Positions 16,718-25,993 of a DNA stretch of 64,000 nucleotides are shown piece by piece. The DNA comes from Cytophagaceae bacterium. GTDB lineage: Bacteria > Bacteroidota > Bacteroidia > Cytophagales > Spirosomataceae. How positions within the stretch are numbered: the first letter of the stretch is position 1; each line of letters begins with the position of its first letter. The notes beneath the pieces were generated by a model. The model worked only from the letters and a program-made list of their open reading frames with translations, was not told the origin of the DNA and did no database searches. Position numbers and translations under genes: made by a program. The DNA lies in the NCBI GenBank assembly GCA_016722655.1, contig JADKIR010000004.1:1240001-1304000 (forward strand), in the 5' to 3' direction.

Positions 16718-17458
16718 ATGGCAGAAAATATTGCAGGATTTATATTGGCAGCAGGTCTCGGAACGCGTCTGAAACCGTGGACCGACCACCAACCCAAAGC
16801 ACTCGCGGTGGTCAATGGAAAATCTCTGCTACAACGCAACGTTGAATATCTTCAAAAGTTTGGCATTACGGATGTGGTGGTAAACGTACACCATTTTGCC
16901 GACCAAATCATTGAAGCCATAGAAACCCACAAAGGCTGGGGGAGCAATATCAGCATCAGTGACGAAACGGATATGGTATTGGAAACCGGTGGAGGACTTT
17001 TGAAAGCCAGAGACTTGCTGGCAGGAAGTGAGAATTTCGTACTCATGAATTGCGACATCCTGACAAACCTCGACCTGAACTTATTGATAAACCAGCACCA
17101 GAAAAATCATGCACTCGCTACTCTGGCAGTGGCAAAAAGAGAGACCAGCCGCTATCTGCTATTTAACCCAAACCATGAACTGGTAGGCTGGAAAAACATA
17201 AAAACCGAAGAAATAAAACTGCCCGCAAAAGAAAAGCTGGGCAATGCCTCGCCCACTCCCATGGCCTTCAGTGGCATACATGTGATTTCCAGCAGCATTT
17301 TTGACAAAATAAACTTTACAGGCAAATTCAGCATGATAGATCTCTATCTTGACCTCTGTGCCGAAAACAAAATCATGGCCTATGACCACAGCAACGATAT
17401 GGTGCTGGATGTGGGGAAGCCGGAGGCTATTTTGAAGGCGGAAGAGATGTTTTTGTAG
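16718..17458 (+). CDS. MurU-like sugar-1-phosphate nucleotidyltransferase
   Basis: A 246-residue nucleotidyltransferase with the signature LAAGLGTRLKPWTDHQPKAL at the N terminus, the VNVHHFADQI strand, TGGGL and the metal-binding MNCDIL. It resembles MurU, which makes UDP-MurNAc from MurNAc 1-phosphate, and GlmU/RmlA-type N-terminal domains. The adjacent AmgK-like kinase would supply the sugar 1-phosphate. The exact sugar and nucleotide are inferred from this pairing, not visible in the sequence. Confidence 0.85.
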   Translation: MAENIAGFILAAGLGTRLKPWTDHQPKALAVVNGKSLLQRNVEYLQKFGITDVVVNVHHFADQIIEAIETHKGWGSNISISDETDMVLETGGGLLKARDLLAGSENFVLMNCDILTNLDLNLLINQHQKNHALATLAVAKRETSRYLLFNPNHELVGWKNIKTEEIKLPAKEKLGNASPTPMAFSGIHVISSSIFDKINFTGKFSMIDLYLDLCAENKIMAYDHSNDMVLDVGKPEAILKAEEMFL

Positions 17459-17581
17459 AAAAATTCTTAGACAACTTTAACAAGGATTTTTTGGATATAA
17501 AAAATTAAGGATTGACTAATAAATCTAATTACTAACTGGAAATATATTCCGTACTAATCCAAAATGTTAAGCTCCCTTTTC

Positions 17582-17589
17582 TATTTTTG
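17582..17589 (+). promoter_or_regulatory. Bacteroidota -7 element upstream of moaA
   Basis: TATTTTTG matches TAnnTTTG exactly, 51 bp before the TTG start. No convincing -33 TTG was found, and I see no conserved riboswitch fold in the short leader. Confidence 0.4.
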
Positions 17590-17639
17590 GCAATCTTTTA
17601 AGTCAAATTACTGTTTCGATAAAATAATTAATATCTATT

Positions 17640-18620
17640 TTGCTCACCGACAACCACGGCCGCCCCATAAATTATCTCCGATTGGCAGTGACTGACCGGT
17701 GCAACCTGCGTTGTTTTTACTGTATGCCACACGATGGCATCGATTTTTTGCCCAAAAACCACCTGCTCAGCTATGAAGAGATGATCAGGCTGGTGAGCAT
17801 TCTGGCCAAAATGGGCATTAGCAAGGTAAGGATCACGGGTGGGGAGCCTTTTGTAAGAAAAGATTTGATGGCATTCCTTTGGAAACTTTCTGAAATCCCG
17901 GGAATCGAAAAAATCAACCTCACCACCAACGGCGTATTGACCGCCCCACATGTGCCTGAACTTAAACGAATGGGCATTTCAGCCATCAATCTGAGCCTCG
18001 ATTCCCTCGATCGCAAGCGATTTTTCGAAATGACCCGGCGTGACGAGCTACCCAATGTGTTGAAAACTTACGAGGCTATCCTGGAGCATAACATTCCGCT
18101 AAAAATCAACTCGGTAATGATGGCCGGCAAAAATGAAGAAGATATTTTCTCGTTGATTGAACTCTCCAGAAATCAAGCAGTTGATGTTAGGTTTATTGAA
18201 GAGATGCCGTTTAATGGTGAAGGAGCAAAGCCAGAATATTTTCTTTCTTTTCAAAAAATTCTTGAAATAATAAAAAGCCGTCACCCATATATAACCAAAA
18301 TTCAAGACGAACCATTCTCTACCTCATATAACTATTCGATACCGGGCTATAAGGGTAATATCGGGATAATCGCCGCCTATAGCCGTACATTTTGTGGTAC
18401 TTGTAACCGCATGCGTATCACGCCCATTGGCGATCTCAAAACCTGCCTATATGCCGATGCCGCACTTAATCTCAGGGATTTACTTCGCAATAATGCCGAG
18501 GATGAACTTATTTCCAACAAAATTTTGAACGCATTTCAACACCGTGCAAAGGATGGATTTGAAGCGGAAATCCATCGTACCACCACTGTACATGAAAGCA
18601 TGACTACAATCGGCGGTTAA
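17640..18620 (+). CDS. moaA: GTP 3',8-cyclase MoaA (radical SAM)
   Basis: First enzyme of molybdenum cofactor synthesis, rearranging GTP with a radical SAM mechanism. The N-terminal cluster motif CNLRCFYC is at about residues 21-28. The second Fe-S cluster site is FCGTCNRMR plus a third cysteine in LKTCLY, and the chain ends in the conserved GG. ITGGEP and NLSLDSL are also present. The start must be TTG at 17640: the conserved family N terminus (DNHGRPINYLRL) begins just after it, and an in-frame stop lies 15 bp upstream. It is separate from moaC and mobA. Confidence 0.96.
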   Translation: MLTDNHGRPINYLRLAVTDRCNLRCFYCMPHDGIDFLPKNHLLSYEEMIRLVSILAKMGISKVRITGGEPFVRKDLMAFLWKLSEIPGIEKINLTTNGVLTAPHVPELKRMGISAINLSLDSLDRKRFFEMTRRDELPNVLKTYEAILEHNIPLKINSVMMAGKNEEDIFSLIELSRNQAVDVRFIEEMPFNGEGAKPEYFLSFQKILEIIKSRHPYITKIQDEPFSTSYNYSIPGYKGNIGIIAAYSRTFCGTCNRMRITPIGDLKTCLYADAALNLRDLLRNNAEDELISNKILNAFQHRAKDGFEAEIHRTTTVHESMTTIGG

Positions 18621-18707
18621 AATCTTTTCGAAAATTCTGCAACCTTCCCATTTTTATTTACATCTATCTCTAAAAATCAAGCGAAGCGACCGTTTAACAT
18701 TTTTTAA

Positions 18708-18738
18708 TTGGAAGAGAATTTTCGCTAGAATACTTTTG
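18708..18738 (+). promoter_or_regulatory. Bacteroidota promoter (-33 TTG, -7 TACTTTTG)
   Basis: TTG at 18708-18710 is followed after 20 bp by TACTTTTG (18731-18738), an exact consensus pair. Transcription would start near 18745, only about 17 bp before the TTG start of the DUF5916 protein. Confidence 0.65.
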
Positions 18739-18761
18739 TATAGCTATTACTTTATAAATCA

Positions 18762-21221
18762 TTGAAAAAATTATTAATTGCCCTCCTGATGGCTTCGTCT
18801 GCTTATGCACAGACCAGCCCTAAAAACATTCCTGGACGAAAAACTTCCCAGAAAGTTACGATCGACGGGAAAATTGACGAATTAGCCTGGAAAGATGCCG
18901 CCAGATTTGATGAAATGGTAGAGTTCAGACCAGTTATGGGCCGGAAAGAAGAATTTGGAAACCACACCGAAGCCTATTTAATGTACGACGATGAGGGCAT
19001 TTATTTTGGGGGGATCTGCCATGAGAGAAACGTAGACAGCGTGTCACGAGAGCTCACCGGCCGGGATGGTTTCGGCACCAACGACTACATCGGGATTATT
19101 TTTGATACCTATAAAGACAAGCTTAACGGTTTTGAATATTTCGTAACTCCACTTGGCGAACAGTGGGATGCTAAAATGACTTCCGCCCAAAATTCCAATA
19201 ACGGCGGGGAGGACTTTTCGTGGAATGCCGTGTGGAAAAGTAAAGTTATCCTTCATAACAAAGGCTGGACATTTGAGATTTTCCTGCCGTATTCGGCCAT
19301 TAGATTTAGTAAAGACAAAATACAGGACTGGGGTATAAATATTACCCGTAGAAAAAGAAAAACTGAGCAACAATATACCTGGAACCCCATCGATATAAAC
19401 GTAAATGGTTTCCTTACTCAGGAAGGCTTTTGGACGGGAATCACCGACATAAAACCGCCGCTACGTTTGCAATTATTTCCTTATTTTTCGGTGTATCAAA
19501 ACCACTTCCCCAGCTCTGACCCAAAAATCAAAAGCTGGACAAACCAGTATTCAGGTGGACTTGATTTAAAGTTGGGTATAAGTCAGTCATTTACCCTTGA
19601 TGCTACATTAATTCCGGATTTTGGACAAGTACAAAGCGATAATCGTGTGCTGAATCTTACCCCGTTCGAAGTTAAATTCAACGAATACCGTAATTTCTTT
19701 ACCGAAGGTACCGAACTTTTTAACAAAGGTGACCTTTTTTATTCCCGTAGAATTGGTGGCTCACCAATATATGCAGGTAAAGTTTATGATGAGTTGAAAA
19801 ATAATGAAGAGGTCATAAATAATCCTTCTGAATCAAAACTGATTAATGCTTCAAAGATATCGGGACGTACCCAAGGGGGGCTGGGAATTGGGATTCTAAA
19901 TGCAATAACACATGCCCAGCACGCCGAAATAAGAAATACTGAAACAGGAGAAATCAGACAGGTAGAAACCGACCCTGCTACCAATTACAGTATTGTGGTT
20001 TTGGATCAAAACCTTAAAAACAACTCCAGTGTTACGTTTTTTAATTCAAATGTGACCCGTGCCGGTTCGGCCTATGATGCTAATCTGAGCGTGGCCATGT
20101 TTAGTATATTTGACAAAAAGAACACCTATTTTATTACCGGAAAATCAGGAGTAAGCAAGCTCAAATATATTGACGAGAACAAACTTGGTTACGGACACTC
20201 ATTTGGTATAGGAAAATCGAGCGGAAGGTTTTTGTTTCAATACAATCAGGAGCTCACTGATACTAAGTTTTCAAATAATGACCTTGGATATTTTACCAAT
20301 AATAACTTTATTGATCATGGGGTATATGTGGGTTATCGCTATACTAAACCCAAGAAATTTTACAACCGGCTGCATTATAACATGAATCTGTCTTTGAGCA
20401 CTTTATTTTCGCCAATCGGAGCCATCGAAAGCACCTATCAAAACTCCAGGATTCAGACCAGCATAGTGACTCAAACCAAAAAGCTTTTCTGGCTGGGGCT
20501 TGTGAATGACTTTATGCCAAAACAACATGACTTTTATGAGCCAAGAATTGAAGGAAAATATTTTGAAAGAGGCAGTAGTGCACTTGTTGGAATCTTTACA
20601 GAAGGTAATTCGGCCAAAAAATATTATTTATCATCTGAGATTTTCCTGAGAAAATATTTCAATTTTTATAACCAGACTGCCTTAGATGCAAGTGTAAACC
20701 AGACTTATCGTTTTAACCCAAAATTCTCTGTAAGTCACAACTTGTCTTATCAACCAAGATTCAACGGTGTTGGTTTTGCAACCAATCTTGACGGACAATC
20801 GCTTTTTGCTCTCAGAGATGTGAAAACATTTGAAAATATTCTGTTCCTGAAATACAATTTTACCAACAAAATGGGAATGACTTTCAGAACACGTCACTAC
20901 AACAGCCGTGTTAATAACCGACAGTTTTATAATTTAAAATCGGATGGCGAACTCGCCCTACACCATAGTTTGAGTGAAAATTACAATCGAAACGTAAACT
21001 TCTTCAATATTGACATGGTGTACACCTGGCAATTCGCACCGGGTAGTTTCCTAAATTTTGTATGGAAAGATGCCGCTTTTGCTCAGGACTCTATTTCTGA
21101 CCTTACTTATGGCAAAAACCTAAGAAACACACTTAACGGCGACCAGAACAACAACATATCACTCAAGGTTATCTACTTTCTGGATTACCTCACCATGAAA
21201 AACTGGATCAGAAAAGGTTGA
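18762..21221 (+). CDS. DUF5916-family outer-membrane protein with N-terminal CBM9-like domain
   Basis: An 819-residue exported protein starting at TTG, with a signal peptide ending at SSAYAQ. Residues 30-200 form a CBM9-like beta-sandwich (KVTIDGKIDELAWKDAARFD, FDTYKDKLNGFEYFVTPLG). The remaining 600 residues are many Tyr/Phe-rich amphipathic strands typical of the DUF5916 barrel, including the conserved FNEYRNFFTEGTELF. A role in carbohydrate binding or outer-membrane transport is commonly guessed for this family, but none is proven. A strong promoter lies just upstream and a hairpin just downstream, so it is a single-gene unit. Confidence 0.88.
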   Translation: MKKLLIALLMASSAYAQTSPKNIPGRKTSQKVTIDGKIDELAWKDAARFDEMVEFRPVMGRKEEFGNHTEAYLMYDDEGIYFGGICHERNVDSVSRELTGRDGFGTNDYIGIIFDTYKDKLNGFEYFVTPLGEQWDAKMTSAQNSNNGGEDFSWNAVWKSKVILHNKGWTFEIFLPYSAIRFSKDKIQDWGINITRRKRKTEQQYTWNPIDINVNGFLTQEGFWTGITDIKPPLRLQLFPYFSVYQNHFPSSDPKIKSWTNQYSGGLDLKLGISQSFTLDATLIPDFGQVQSDNRVLNLTPFEVKFNEYRNFFTEGTELFNKGDLFYSRRIGGSPIYAGKVYDELKNNEEVINNPSESKLINASKISGRTQGGLGIGILNAITHAQHAEIRNTETGEIRQVETDPATNYSIVVLDQNLKNNSSVTFFNSNVTRAGSAYDANLSVAMFSIFDKKNTYFITGKSGVSKLKYIDENKLGYGHSFGIGKSSGRFLFQYNQELTDTKFSNNDLGYFTNNNFIDHGVYVGYRYTKPKKFYNRLHYNMNLSLSTLFSPIGAIESTYQNSRIQTSIVTQTKKLFWLGLVNDFMPKQHDFYEPRIEGKYFERGSSALVGIFTEGNSAKKYYLSSEIFLRKYFNFYNQTALDASVNQTYRFNPKFSVSHNLSYQPRFNGVGFATNLDGQSLFALRDVKTFENILFLKYNFTNKMGMTFRTRHYNSRVNNRQFYNLKSDGELALHHSLSENYNRNVNFFNIDMVYTWQFAPGSFLNFVWKDAAFAQDSISDLTYGKNLRNTLNGDQNNNISLKVIYFLDYLTMKNWIRKG

Positions 21222-21242
21222 AAAAGAAATAATTTTAAGATG

Positions 21243-21283
21243 AATTAGGAGTTTTTTTCGAAAAATTCCTAATTTCATTTTTT
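21243..21283 (+). terminator. Intrinsic terminator after the DUF5916 gene
   Basis: AATTAGGA (21243-21250) pairs with TCCTAATT (21267-21274), and inner T and A runs extend the stem. The sequence then runs into a T-rich tract. Confidence 0.6.
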
Positions 21284-21300
21284 ATTCAACCTAAAAAAAT

Positions 21301-21795
21301 ATGAAAAGAAGGAATGCCCTGAAAAACTTTGGGATTTCAATCCTTACATTCTCTCAATTACCATCCTGGGCCTCTTCGTGGCGTTCAGATCATCTGGAAA
21401 TAAAGAACTTTTTTCTCTCAAAGGAGAATTCAAATTCCCTTGTTTTACTGGTTGATACCATAATTCCCGGAGGTGAAATACCCGGAGCAAAGGATTTGGA
21501 AATCGACAAGTTTATAGAAAAAATGTTGGCCGATTGTTATTCTTCAGAAGTCAGAAAAAGTGTGGAGGAATTTCTTAATGAGGTCAGCAAACAAGATTTT
21601 GACAAAAAAACCACATCAGAAAAAATTGGATTAATTGAAACCTGGCAAAAATCGCCCGAAAAATCCTTTCGGGATTCCATGATACTAATCAAAAGCCTGT
21701 GCATCCAGGGTTACAGCACTTCTGAGCAGGTAATGACCCAATTTCTCAATTATGAAATGGCACCTGGCCATTTTTACGGATGTGTAACTATTTGA
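21301..21795 (+). CDS. Gluconate 2-dehydrogenase subunit 3-family protein with Tat signal
   Basis: A 164-residue small subunit of a membrane-associated GMC dehydrogenase. The N terminus has a twin-arginine signal (KRRNALKNFGISIL) and the family's conserved DTIIPGGEIPGAKDLEIDKF segment. It is 18 bp upstream of the GMC subunit, which has no signal of its own. In related FAD dehydrogenases the small subunit carries the flavoprotein across the membrane as a Tat hitch-hiker, and that is the likely role here. Confidence 0.88.
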   Translation: MKRRNALKNFGISILTFSQLPSWASSWRSDHLEIKNFFLSKENSNSLVLLVDTIIPGGEIPGAKDLEIDKFIEKMLADCYSSEVRKSVEEFLNEVSKQDFDKKTTSEKIGLIETWQKSPEKSFRDSMILIKSLCIQGYSTSEQVMTQFLNYEMAPGHFYGCVTI

Positions 21796-21812
21796 TTTAA
21801 CCCGATTCCAAG

Positions 21813-23516
21813 ATGAATTTCAATATAAAAAGCAATAAAAAGAACACTTTTGACGCCATAGTGATAGGCTCGGGGATCAGTGGAGGTTGGGCGGCAAAAG
21901 AACTTTGTGAAAAAGGCCTGAAAACCCTGGTGCTGGAAAGAGGACGCGATGTAAAACACGTTGCAGATTACCCTACTGCCATGATGCACCCATGGGATTT
22001 TGAACACAGAGGACAAGTCCCTCTCGAAACCAGAAAACAATATGGCGACATCAGGTCATTTATGAGGGAGGAAACCCTCCACTGGGCCATTAAGCCCGAT
22101 GAGCAACCATTTATTCAGGAACATCCCTACACCTGGACACGTGGATACCATGTAGGAGGAAAATCTCTGCTATGGGCGAGACAAACTCAAAGATGGTCCG
22201 ATTTTGACTTTGAGGGTCCGGCTCGTGACGGATTTGCTGTTGACTGGCCCATCAGGTATAAAGACCTCGCTCCCTGGTATAGTTATGTGGAAAAATTTAC
22301 AGGTATTTCAGGAAATCGAGACGGCCTGCCGCACCTGCCAGATGGAGAGTTTCTTCCGGCTTTTGAGCTGAGTTGTATTGAATCTCATCTGCAATCGGCA
22401 GTAGCCAAAAATTATAAAGACCGTCAGGTAATTCAATCAAGATGTGCTCATATCACCGATCCCAAACCAATCCACAATGAACAAGGCAGAACCAAGTGTC
22501 AAAACCGAAATCTTTGTGTAAGAGGATGCCCTTATGGAGCGTATTTCAGCAGTAATTCCTCTACCCTGCCCTGGGCTGAAAAATCAGGCAACCTTACGCT
22601 CAGGCCATTCTCAGTTGCTCATTCTATTATTTTTGATGATAAAAAAGAAAAAGCCACCGGGGTGAGAATTATCGATGCCAATACAGGTGAAATGATAGAC
22701 TATTTTGCAAAAATTATCTTTGTAAATGCCTCTACTATCAACTCCAATGCCATTTTGCTAAACTCTGTTTCTAATCGTTTTCCAAACGGCCTTGGAAATG
22801 ATTCAGGATTGCTTGGAAAATACCTGTCAAGCCACAATTATCGCGGTAAAGCCAATGCATCATTTGATGCTTTAAAAGACAAAAAAACTGACGGAAAAAA
22901 CCCGGGTTCTGCCTATATGCCTCGGTTCAGAAACGTACAGAAACAAGAAACCGACTTTTTAAGGGGTTATTCTATAGGAATCGGGGGTGGAAGGTCGGCC
23001 AACGCTGATCACAGTTTATTGGGCGAAGGTTTAAAAGCTTCTATTCTATTTCCAAAATTGGGTGATTGGCAAATCAGTGCCTGGATGCAGGGAGAATCGG
23101 TACCGGTTGAAAAAAATCACATAAGACTTTCAACTGACCAAAAAGACAAATATGGCATTCCAAAAATAATTCTCTCGGCCCGTTGGAATGAAAATGACGA
23201 TAAAATGACGGAGGATTTCAAACAGCAAATCACCGAAATGTTTACACTTGCGGGTTTCAAAAATATCTCAGCAGTGGATACCGGAGCTAATCCCGGCTCA
23301 GATATCCACGAAATGGGTGGTGTAAGGATGGGCAAAGACCCTAAAAATTCTCTGCTTAACGAATGGAATCAATTACACGATTGCAAGAATGTCTTTGTGA
23401 CCGATGGAGCCTGCATGACCTCAACCAGCACTCAGAACCCTTCGCTCACTTACATGGCACTTACTGCCCGTGCAGCAAACCATGCAGTTGAGCTTTTGAA
23501 AAGAAAAGAACTTTAA
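21813..23516 (+). CDS. GMC-family FAD-dependent dehydrogenase (catalytic subunit)
   Basis: A 567-residue flavoprotein that probably oxidises a sugar or alcohol in the periplasm. The FAD-binding AIVIGSGISGGWAAKEL is at the N terminus, and the C-terminal GMC block includes HEMGGVRMGKDP and TQNPSLTYMALTARAA. Cysteines in CQNRNLCVRGCP (C-x5-C-x3-C) resemble the Fe-S loop of FAD glucose and fructose dehydrogenases. There is no signal peptide, which fits export with the Tat-signal subunit just upstream. The substrate and final electron acceptor are unknown; no cytochrome c gene is nearby. Confidence 0.9.
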   Translation: MNFNIKSNKKNTFDAIVIGSGISGGWAAKELCEKGLKTLVLERGRDVKHVADYPTAMMHPWDFEHRGQVPLETRKQYGDIRSFMREETLHWAIKPDEQPFIQEHPYTWTRGYHVGGKSLLWARQTQRWSDFDFEGPARDGFAVDWPIRYKDLAPWYSYVEKFTGISGNRDGLPHLPDGEFLPAFELSCIESHLQSAVAKNYKDRQVIQSRCAHITDPKPIHNEQGRTKCQNRNLCVRGCPYGAYFSSNSSTLPWAEKSGNLTLRPFSVAHSIIFDDKKEKATGVRIIDANTGEMIDYFAKIIFVNASTINSNAILLNSVSNRFPNGLGNDSGLLGKYLSSHNYRGKANASFDALKDKKTDGKNPGSAYMPRFRNVQKQETDFLRGYSIGIGGGRSANADHSLLGEGLKASILFPKLGDWQISAWMQGESVPVEKNHIRLSTDQKDKYGIPKIILSARWNENDDKMTEDFKQQITEMFTLAGFKNISAVDTGANPGSDIHEMGGVRMGKDPKNSLLNEWNQLHDCKNVFVTDGACMTSTSTQNPSLTYMALTARAANHAVELLKRKEL

Positions 23517-23540
23517 TACTTTTTGATAGCGGGTTCAATC

Positions 23541-23978
23541 TCAGGAAATTGTCATTGTTGTGCCACTAATGTTTACTGTAAAGCCTGTGGTACTGGCGTT
23601 TCCGTCACCTTTTCCTGAAGTCTTGAAATACCAGTTGTGGTCAGTACATCTGAACTCACCGGTCGATTTTTCATAAATCATTTTGTCCTTTTTCTCGTGT
23701 GGACATATGCGGGCAATGGCAGCATAGTCTGATGAGGTGCTACCTGATGATATCCGGGCAATTATAACATTATTGATTTTTACATATCCGCCAACAGTCC
23801 CAAGGGCGGAATATGCCGATTCAGAAAGATTGATTGAAAAGCTACCTGATGTACTGGGTACTACTGTTGAGTCCTCTGTGGAGCAGGCTGTAAGTACAGC
23901 TATCAGAGCTGTGCCACTAAATCCCAGTTTCATCAAAAACTCCTTTCTGCTAATTGCATCTTCTCTTTTCATTTTCAT
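23541..23978 (-). CDS. Rieske-type [2Fe-2S] lipoprotein
   Basis: A 145-residue protein with a hydrophobic N terminus ending in a lipobox-like VLTAC. A small Rieske domain follows, with ligands in CPHEKKDK and CTDHNWYF (C-x-H and C-x-x-H). The short length and missing second cysteine pair are those of a bis-His/bis-Cys Rieske ferredoxin without the disulfide. It converges on the GMC dehydrogenase with a 24-bp gap and may accept its electrons at the membrane; this link is inferred from position only. Confidence 0.8.
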   Translation of the reverse strand: MKMKREDAISRKEFLMKLGFSGTALIAVLTACSTEDSTVVPSTSGSFSINLSESAYSALGTVGGYVKINNVIIARISSGSTSSDYAAIARICPHEKKDKMIYEKSTGEFRCTDHNWYFKTSGKGDGNASTTGFTVNISGTTMTIS

Positions 23979-24175
23979 TGTAAATTTTAATGAGGTAGCG
24001 TTTTTCAGATAGAAATAGTATTTGGTTTAAAATTACAAACGAGAAAAATAAACCTGTTCGTTGCCCGGGCTCTGTAATTATCAGATTTTTTTTTCTGAAT
24101 TATTTCTGAAAAAAATAAATATTTCAATAGTACATTCACAAAAAATCATTTATTTGAGCCTAAAAATTACACAAG

Positions 24176-24721
24176 ATGAAAGACCTGACCGGAAAAATAC
24201 TTATTGCAGAGCCATTTTTGGGTGACCCAAACTTTGAGCGTGCAGTAGTGCTGATATGTGAACACAATGATGCAGGGTCTTTTGGCTTGGTTTTGAATCA
24301 ACCCATTAAGCAAAAACTTGCGGATGTCATTGATGAAATCTATGCCGATTTTCCACTGGGGATTGGTGGGCCGGTCGAACAAAATACCCTCCATTTTGTA
24401 CATTCTTCAGGTTCACTGATTGATGAGGCCATTAATATTTCTGACAATTTATACTGGTCGGGAGATTTTGATACTGCCAAAAGCCTGCTCAATACAGGAA
24501 TTTTAAAGCCTGATTCCATTAAATTCTTTTTGGGTTATTCCGGCTGGGGACCAGGTCAACTTGAGTCAGAAATCGATGAAAAAGCCTGGATGGTGACAGA
24601 AATTTCTTCTGAAAAAATATTTGAAAACAAGTCGGTTACTTTCTGGAGAGAAGTGCTTAGGGATATGGGAGGCAATTTTAAAGTTATGGCAAATTACCCC
24701 ATTGATCCGAGACTAAATTGA
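24176..24721 (+). CDS. YqgE/AlgH family protein (DUF179)
   Basis: A 181-residue single-domain protein with the full family pattern: LTGKILIAEPFLGDPNFERA at the N terminus, HNDAGSFGLVLNQP, the GGPVEQNTLHFVHS segment, and FFLGYSGWGPGQLESEI. Widely conserved and of unclear biochemical function; AlgH has been linked to regulation in Pseudomonas. It ends exactly one base before the end of the converging kdsA gene, with no room for a separate terminator. Confidence 0.93.
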   Translation: MKDLTGKILIAEPFLGDPNFERAVVLICEHNDAGSFGLVLNQPIKQKLADVIDEIYADFPLGIGGPVEQNTLHFVHSSGSLIDEAINISDNLYWSGDFDTAKSLLNTGILKPDSIKFFLGYSGWGPGQLESEIDEKAWMVTEISSEKIFENKSVTFWREVLRDMGGNFKVMANYPIDPRLN

Positions 24722-25537
24722 TTAAATCACTGCTTGTCTGATTCTAACCAAATCAGTCAATAATTTTTCCAGATTATCAAGATGTAACATATTGGCACCG
24801 TCAGACTTAGCATTTTGTGGCTCCGGATGGGTTTCAATAAACAGGCCGTCGGCACCCACAGCAATAGCTGCTTTGGCTATGGTACTTATCATTCTGGGAT
24901 CTCCTCCTGTCACACCTGAGGTCTGATTAGGTTTTTGCAAAGAATGGGTGCAGTCCATTACGACAGGGGCTCCAAAAGCCTTCATTTCAACCAGATTGCG
25001 ATAATCAACCACTAAATCAGAATAACCAAAGCTATTTCCTCTGTCAGTCAAAACTCCCTGAGCATTAGGGTTGACGGCTTTTATTTTTTCAATCGCAAAC
25101 TTCATGGATGCTCCAGAAAGAAACTGTCCTTTTTTGATATTTATTACTCTCCCCGTCCTAGCTGCGGCTTCAAGTAAGTCGGTCTGGCGACAAAGAAATG
25201 CAGGAATTTGCAAAATATCAACAAAATCGGCAGCCAAAGCAGCTTCGTGAGTTTCATGAATATCTGTAACAGTTGGAATCTGAAAAGTCTCTCCTACTTC
25301 TGCTAAAATCTTTAATGCTATTTCGTCTCCAATACCCGTAAAGCTATCGGCTTTGGTTCTGTTTGCTTTTCTAAAACTCCCTTTAAATATGTACGGTATC
25401 TCCAATTTTTCGCATATTACCTTTACTTTTTCAGCAATTCTCATAGCCATATCTCTGCTTTCTATTGCACATGGACCGGCCATTAGGAAAAAATTATTGC
25501 TGTCATTTTGTGCCAAATTCTTTATTTCTAATTTCAT
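24722..25537 (-). CDS. kdsA: 3-deoxy-8-phosphooctulonate synthase KdsA
   Basis: Condenses arabinose 5-phosphate and phosphoenolpyruvate to make Kdo 8-phosphate for lipopolysaccharide. The 271-residue TIM barrel has the family motifs AGPCAIESRDMA, FKGSFRKANRTK, PTVTDIHE, KKGQFLSGASM, TDRGNSFGYSDLVVD, CTHSLQKPNQ and FIETHPEP. The Asn and Lys of the KANRT segment are in place. The stop codon abuts the yqgE stop with no gap. Confidence 0.96.
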   Translation of the reverse strand: MKLEIKNLAQNDSNNFFLMAGPCAIESRDMAMRIAEKVKVICEKLEIPYIFKGSFRKANRTKADSFTGIGDEIALKILAEVGETFQIPTVTDIHETHEAALAADFVDILQIPAFLCRQTDLLEAAARTGRVINIKKGQFLSGASMKFAIEKIKAVNPNAQGVLTDRGNSFGYSDLVVDYRNLVEMKAFGAPVVMDCTHSLQKPNQTSGVTGGDPRMISTIAKAAIAVGADGLFIETHPEPQNAKSDGANMLHLDNLEKLLTDLVRIRQAVI

Positions 25538-25605
25538 AAAGATTCTTTTTTTGATTTTTTTTACAAATATCCAAACAATATATCATTCAAAAAAACTTAA
25601 ATCAT

Positions 25606-25637
25606 TTTGTTGGTTTCATTTAAAATATCTTTCTTTG
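25606..25637 (+). promoter_or_regulatory. Probable promoter of the acpP-fabF-rnc cluster
   Basis: TTTG at 25606-25609 lies 20 bp before TTTCTTTG (25630-25637), which differs from TAnnTTTG at one base. The ATG of acpP follows 30 bp later. Confidence 0.4.
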
Positions 25638-25667
25638 CACTGTTTTTCACCAAAATACATTTTTAAA

Positions 25668-25904
25668 ATGTCTGAAATAGCATCAAAAGTAAAGAAAATC
25701 ATCGTAGAGAAACTTGGAGTTGACGAATCTGAAGTTACTACCGAAGCCTCATTCACAAACGACCTTGGAGCCGATTCACTTGATACAGTAGAACTAATCA
25801 TGGAATTCGAAAAAGAATTCAATGTTTCTATTCCTGATGATCAAGCTGAGAATATTCAAACTGTAGGTCAGGCGATTACTTATTTAGAAGAAAACTCAAA
25901 GTAA
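25668..25904 (+). CDS. acpP: Acyl carrier protein
   Basis: A 78-residue acidic carrier protein of fatty-acid synthesis. The phosphopantetheine attachment serine is in GADSLDTVELIMEFE. The start is ATG at 25668, giving the conserved MSEIASKVKKII; the open frame upstream is not coding. It is followed by fabF and rnc, an arrangement conserved in many bacteria. Confidence 0.97.
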   Translation: MSEIASKVKKIIVEKLGVDESEVTTEASFTNDLGADSLDTVELIMEFEKEFNVSIPDDQAENIQTVGQAITYLEENSK

Positions 25905-25993
25905 TTTTTTCTAATTAATCTAAGTTCAATATTCATTTGTAAAATGTTAACTTGCATTTTCAATCGGATATTGAACTTTTAATTTTATACAAA

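Noticed and set aside
25353..25667. N-terminal extension of the acyl carrier protein frame
   Set aside because: It overlaps the start of kdsA on the other strand and the conserved protein begins at ATG 25668.
25952..25993. Upstream start for fabF
   Set aside because: The extra residues are not part of the family; MSIKRVVVTG at 25994 is the conserved N terminus.
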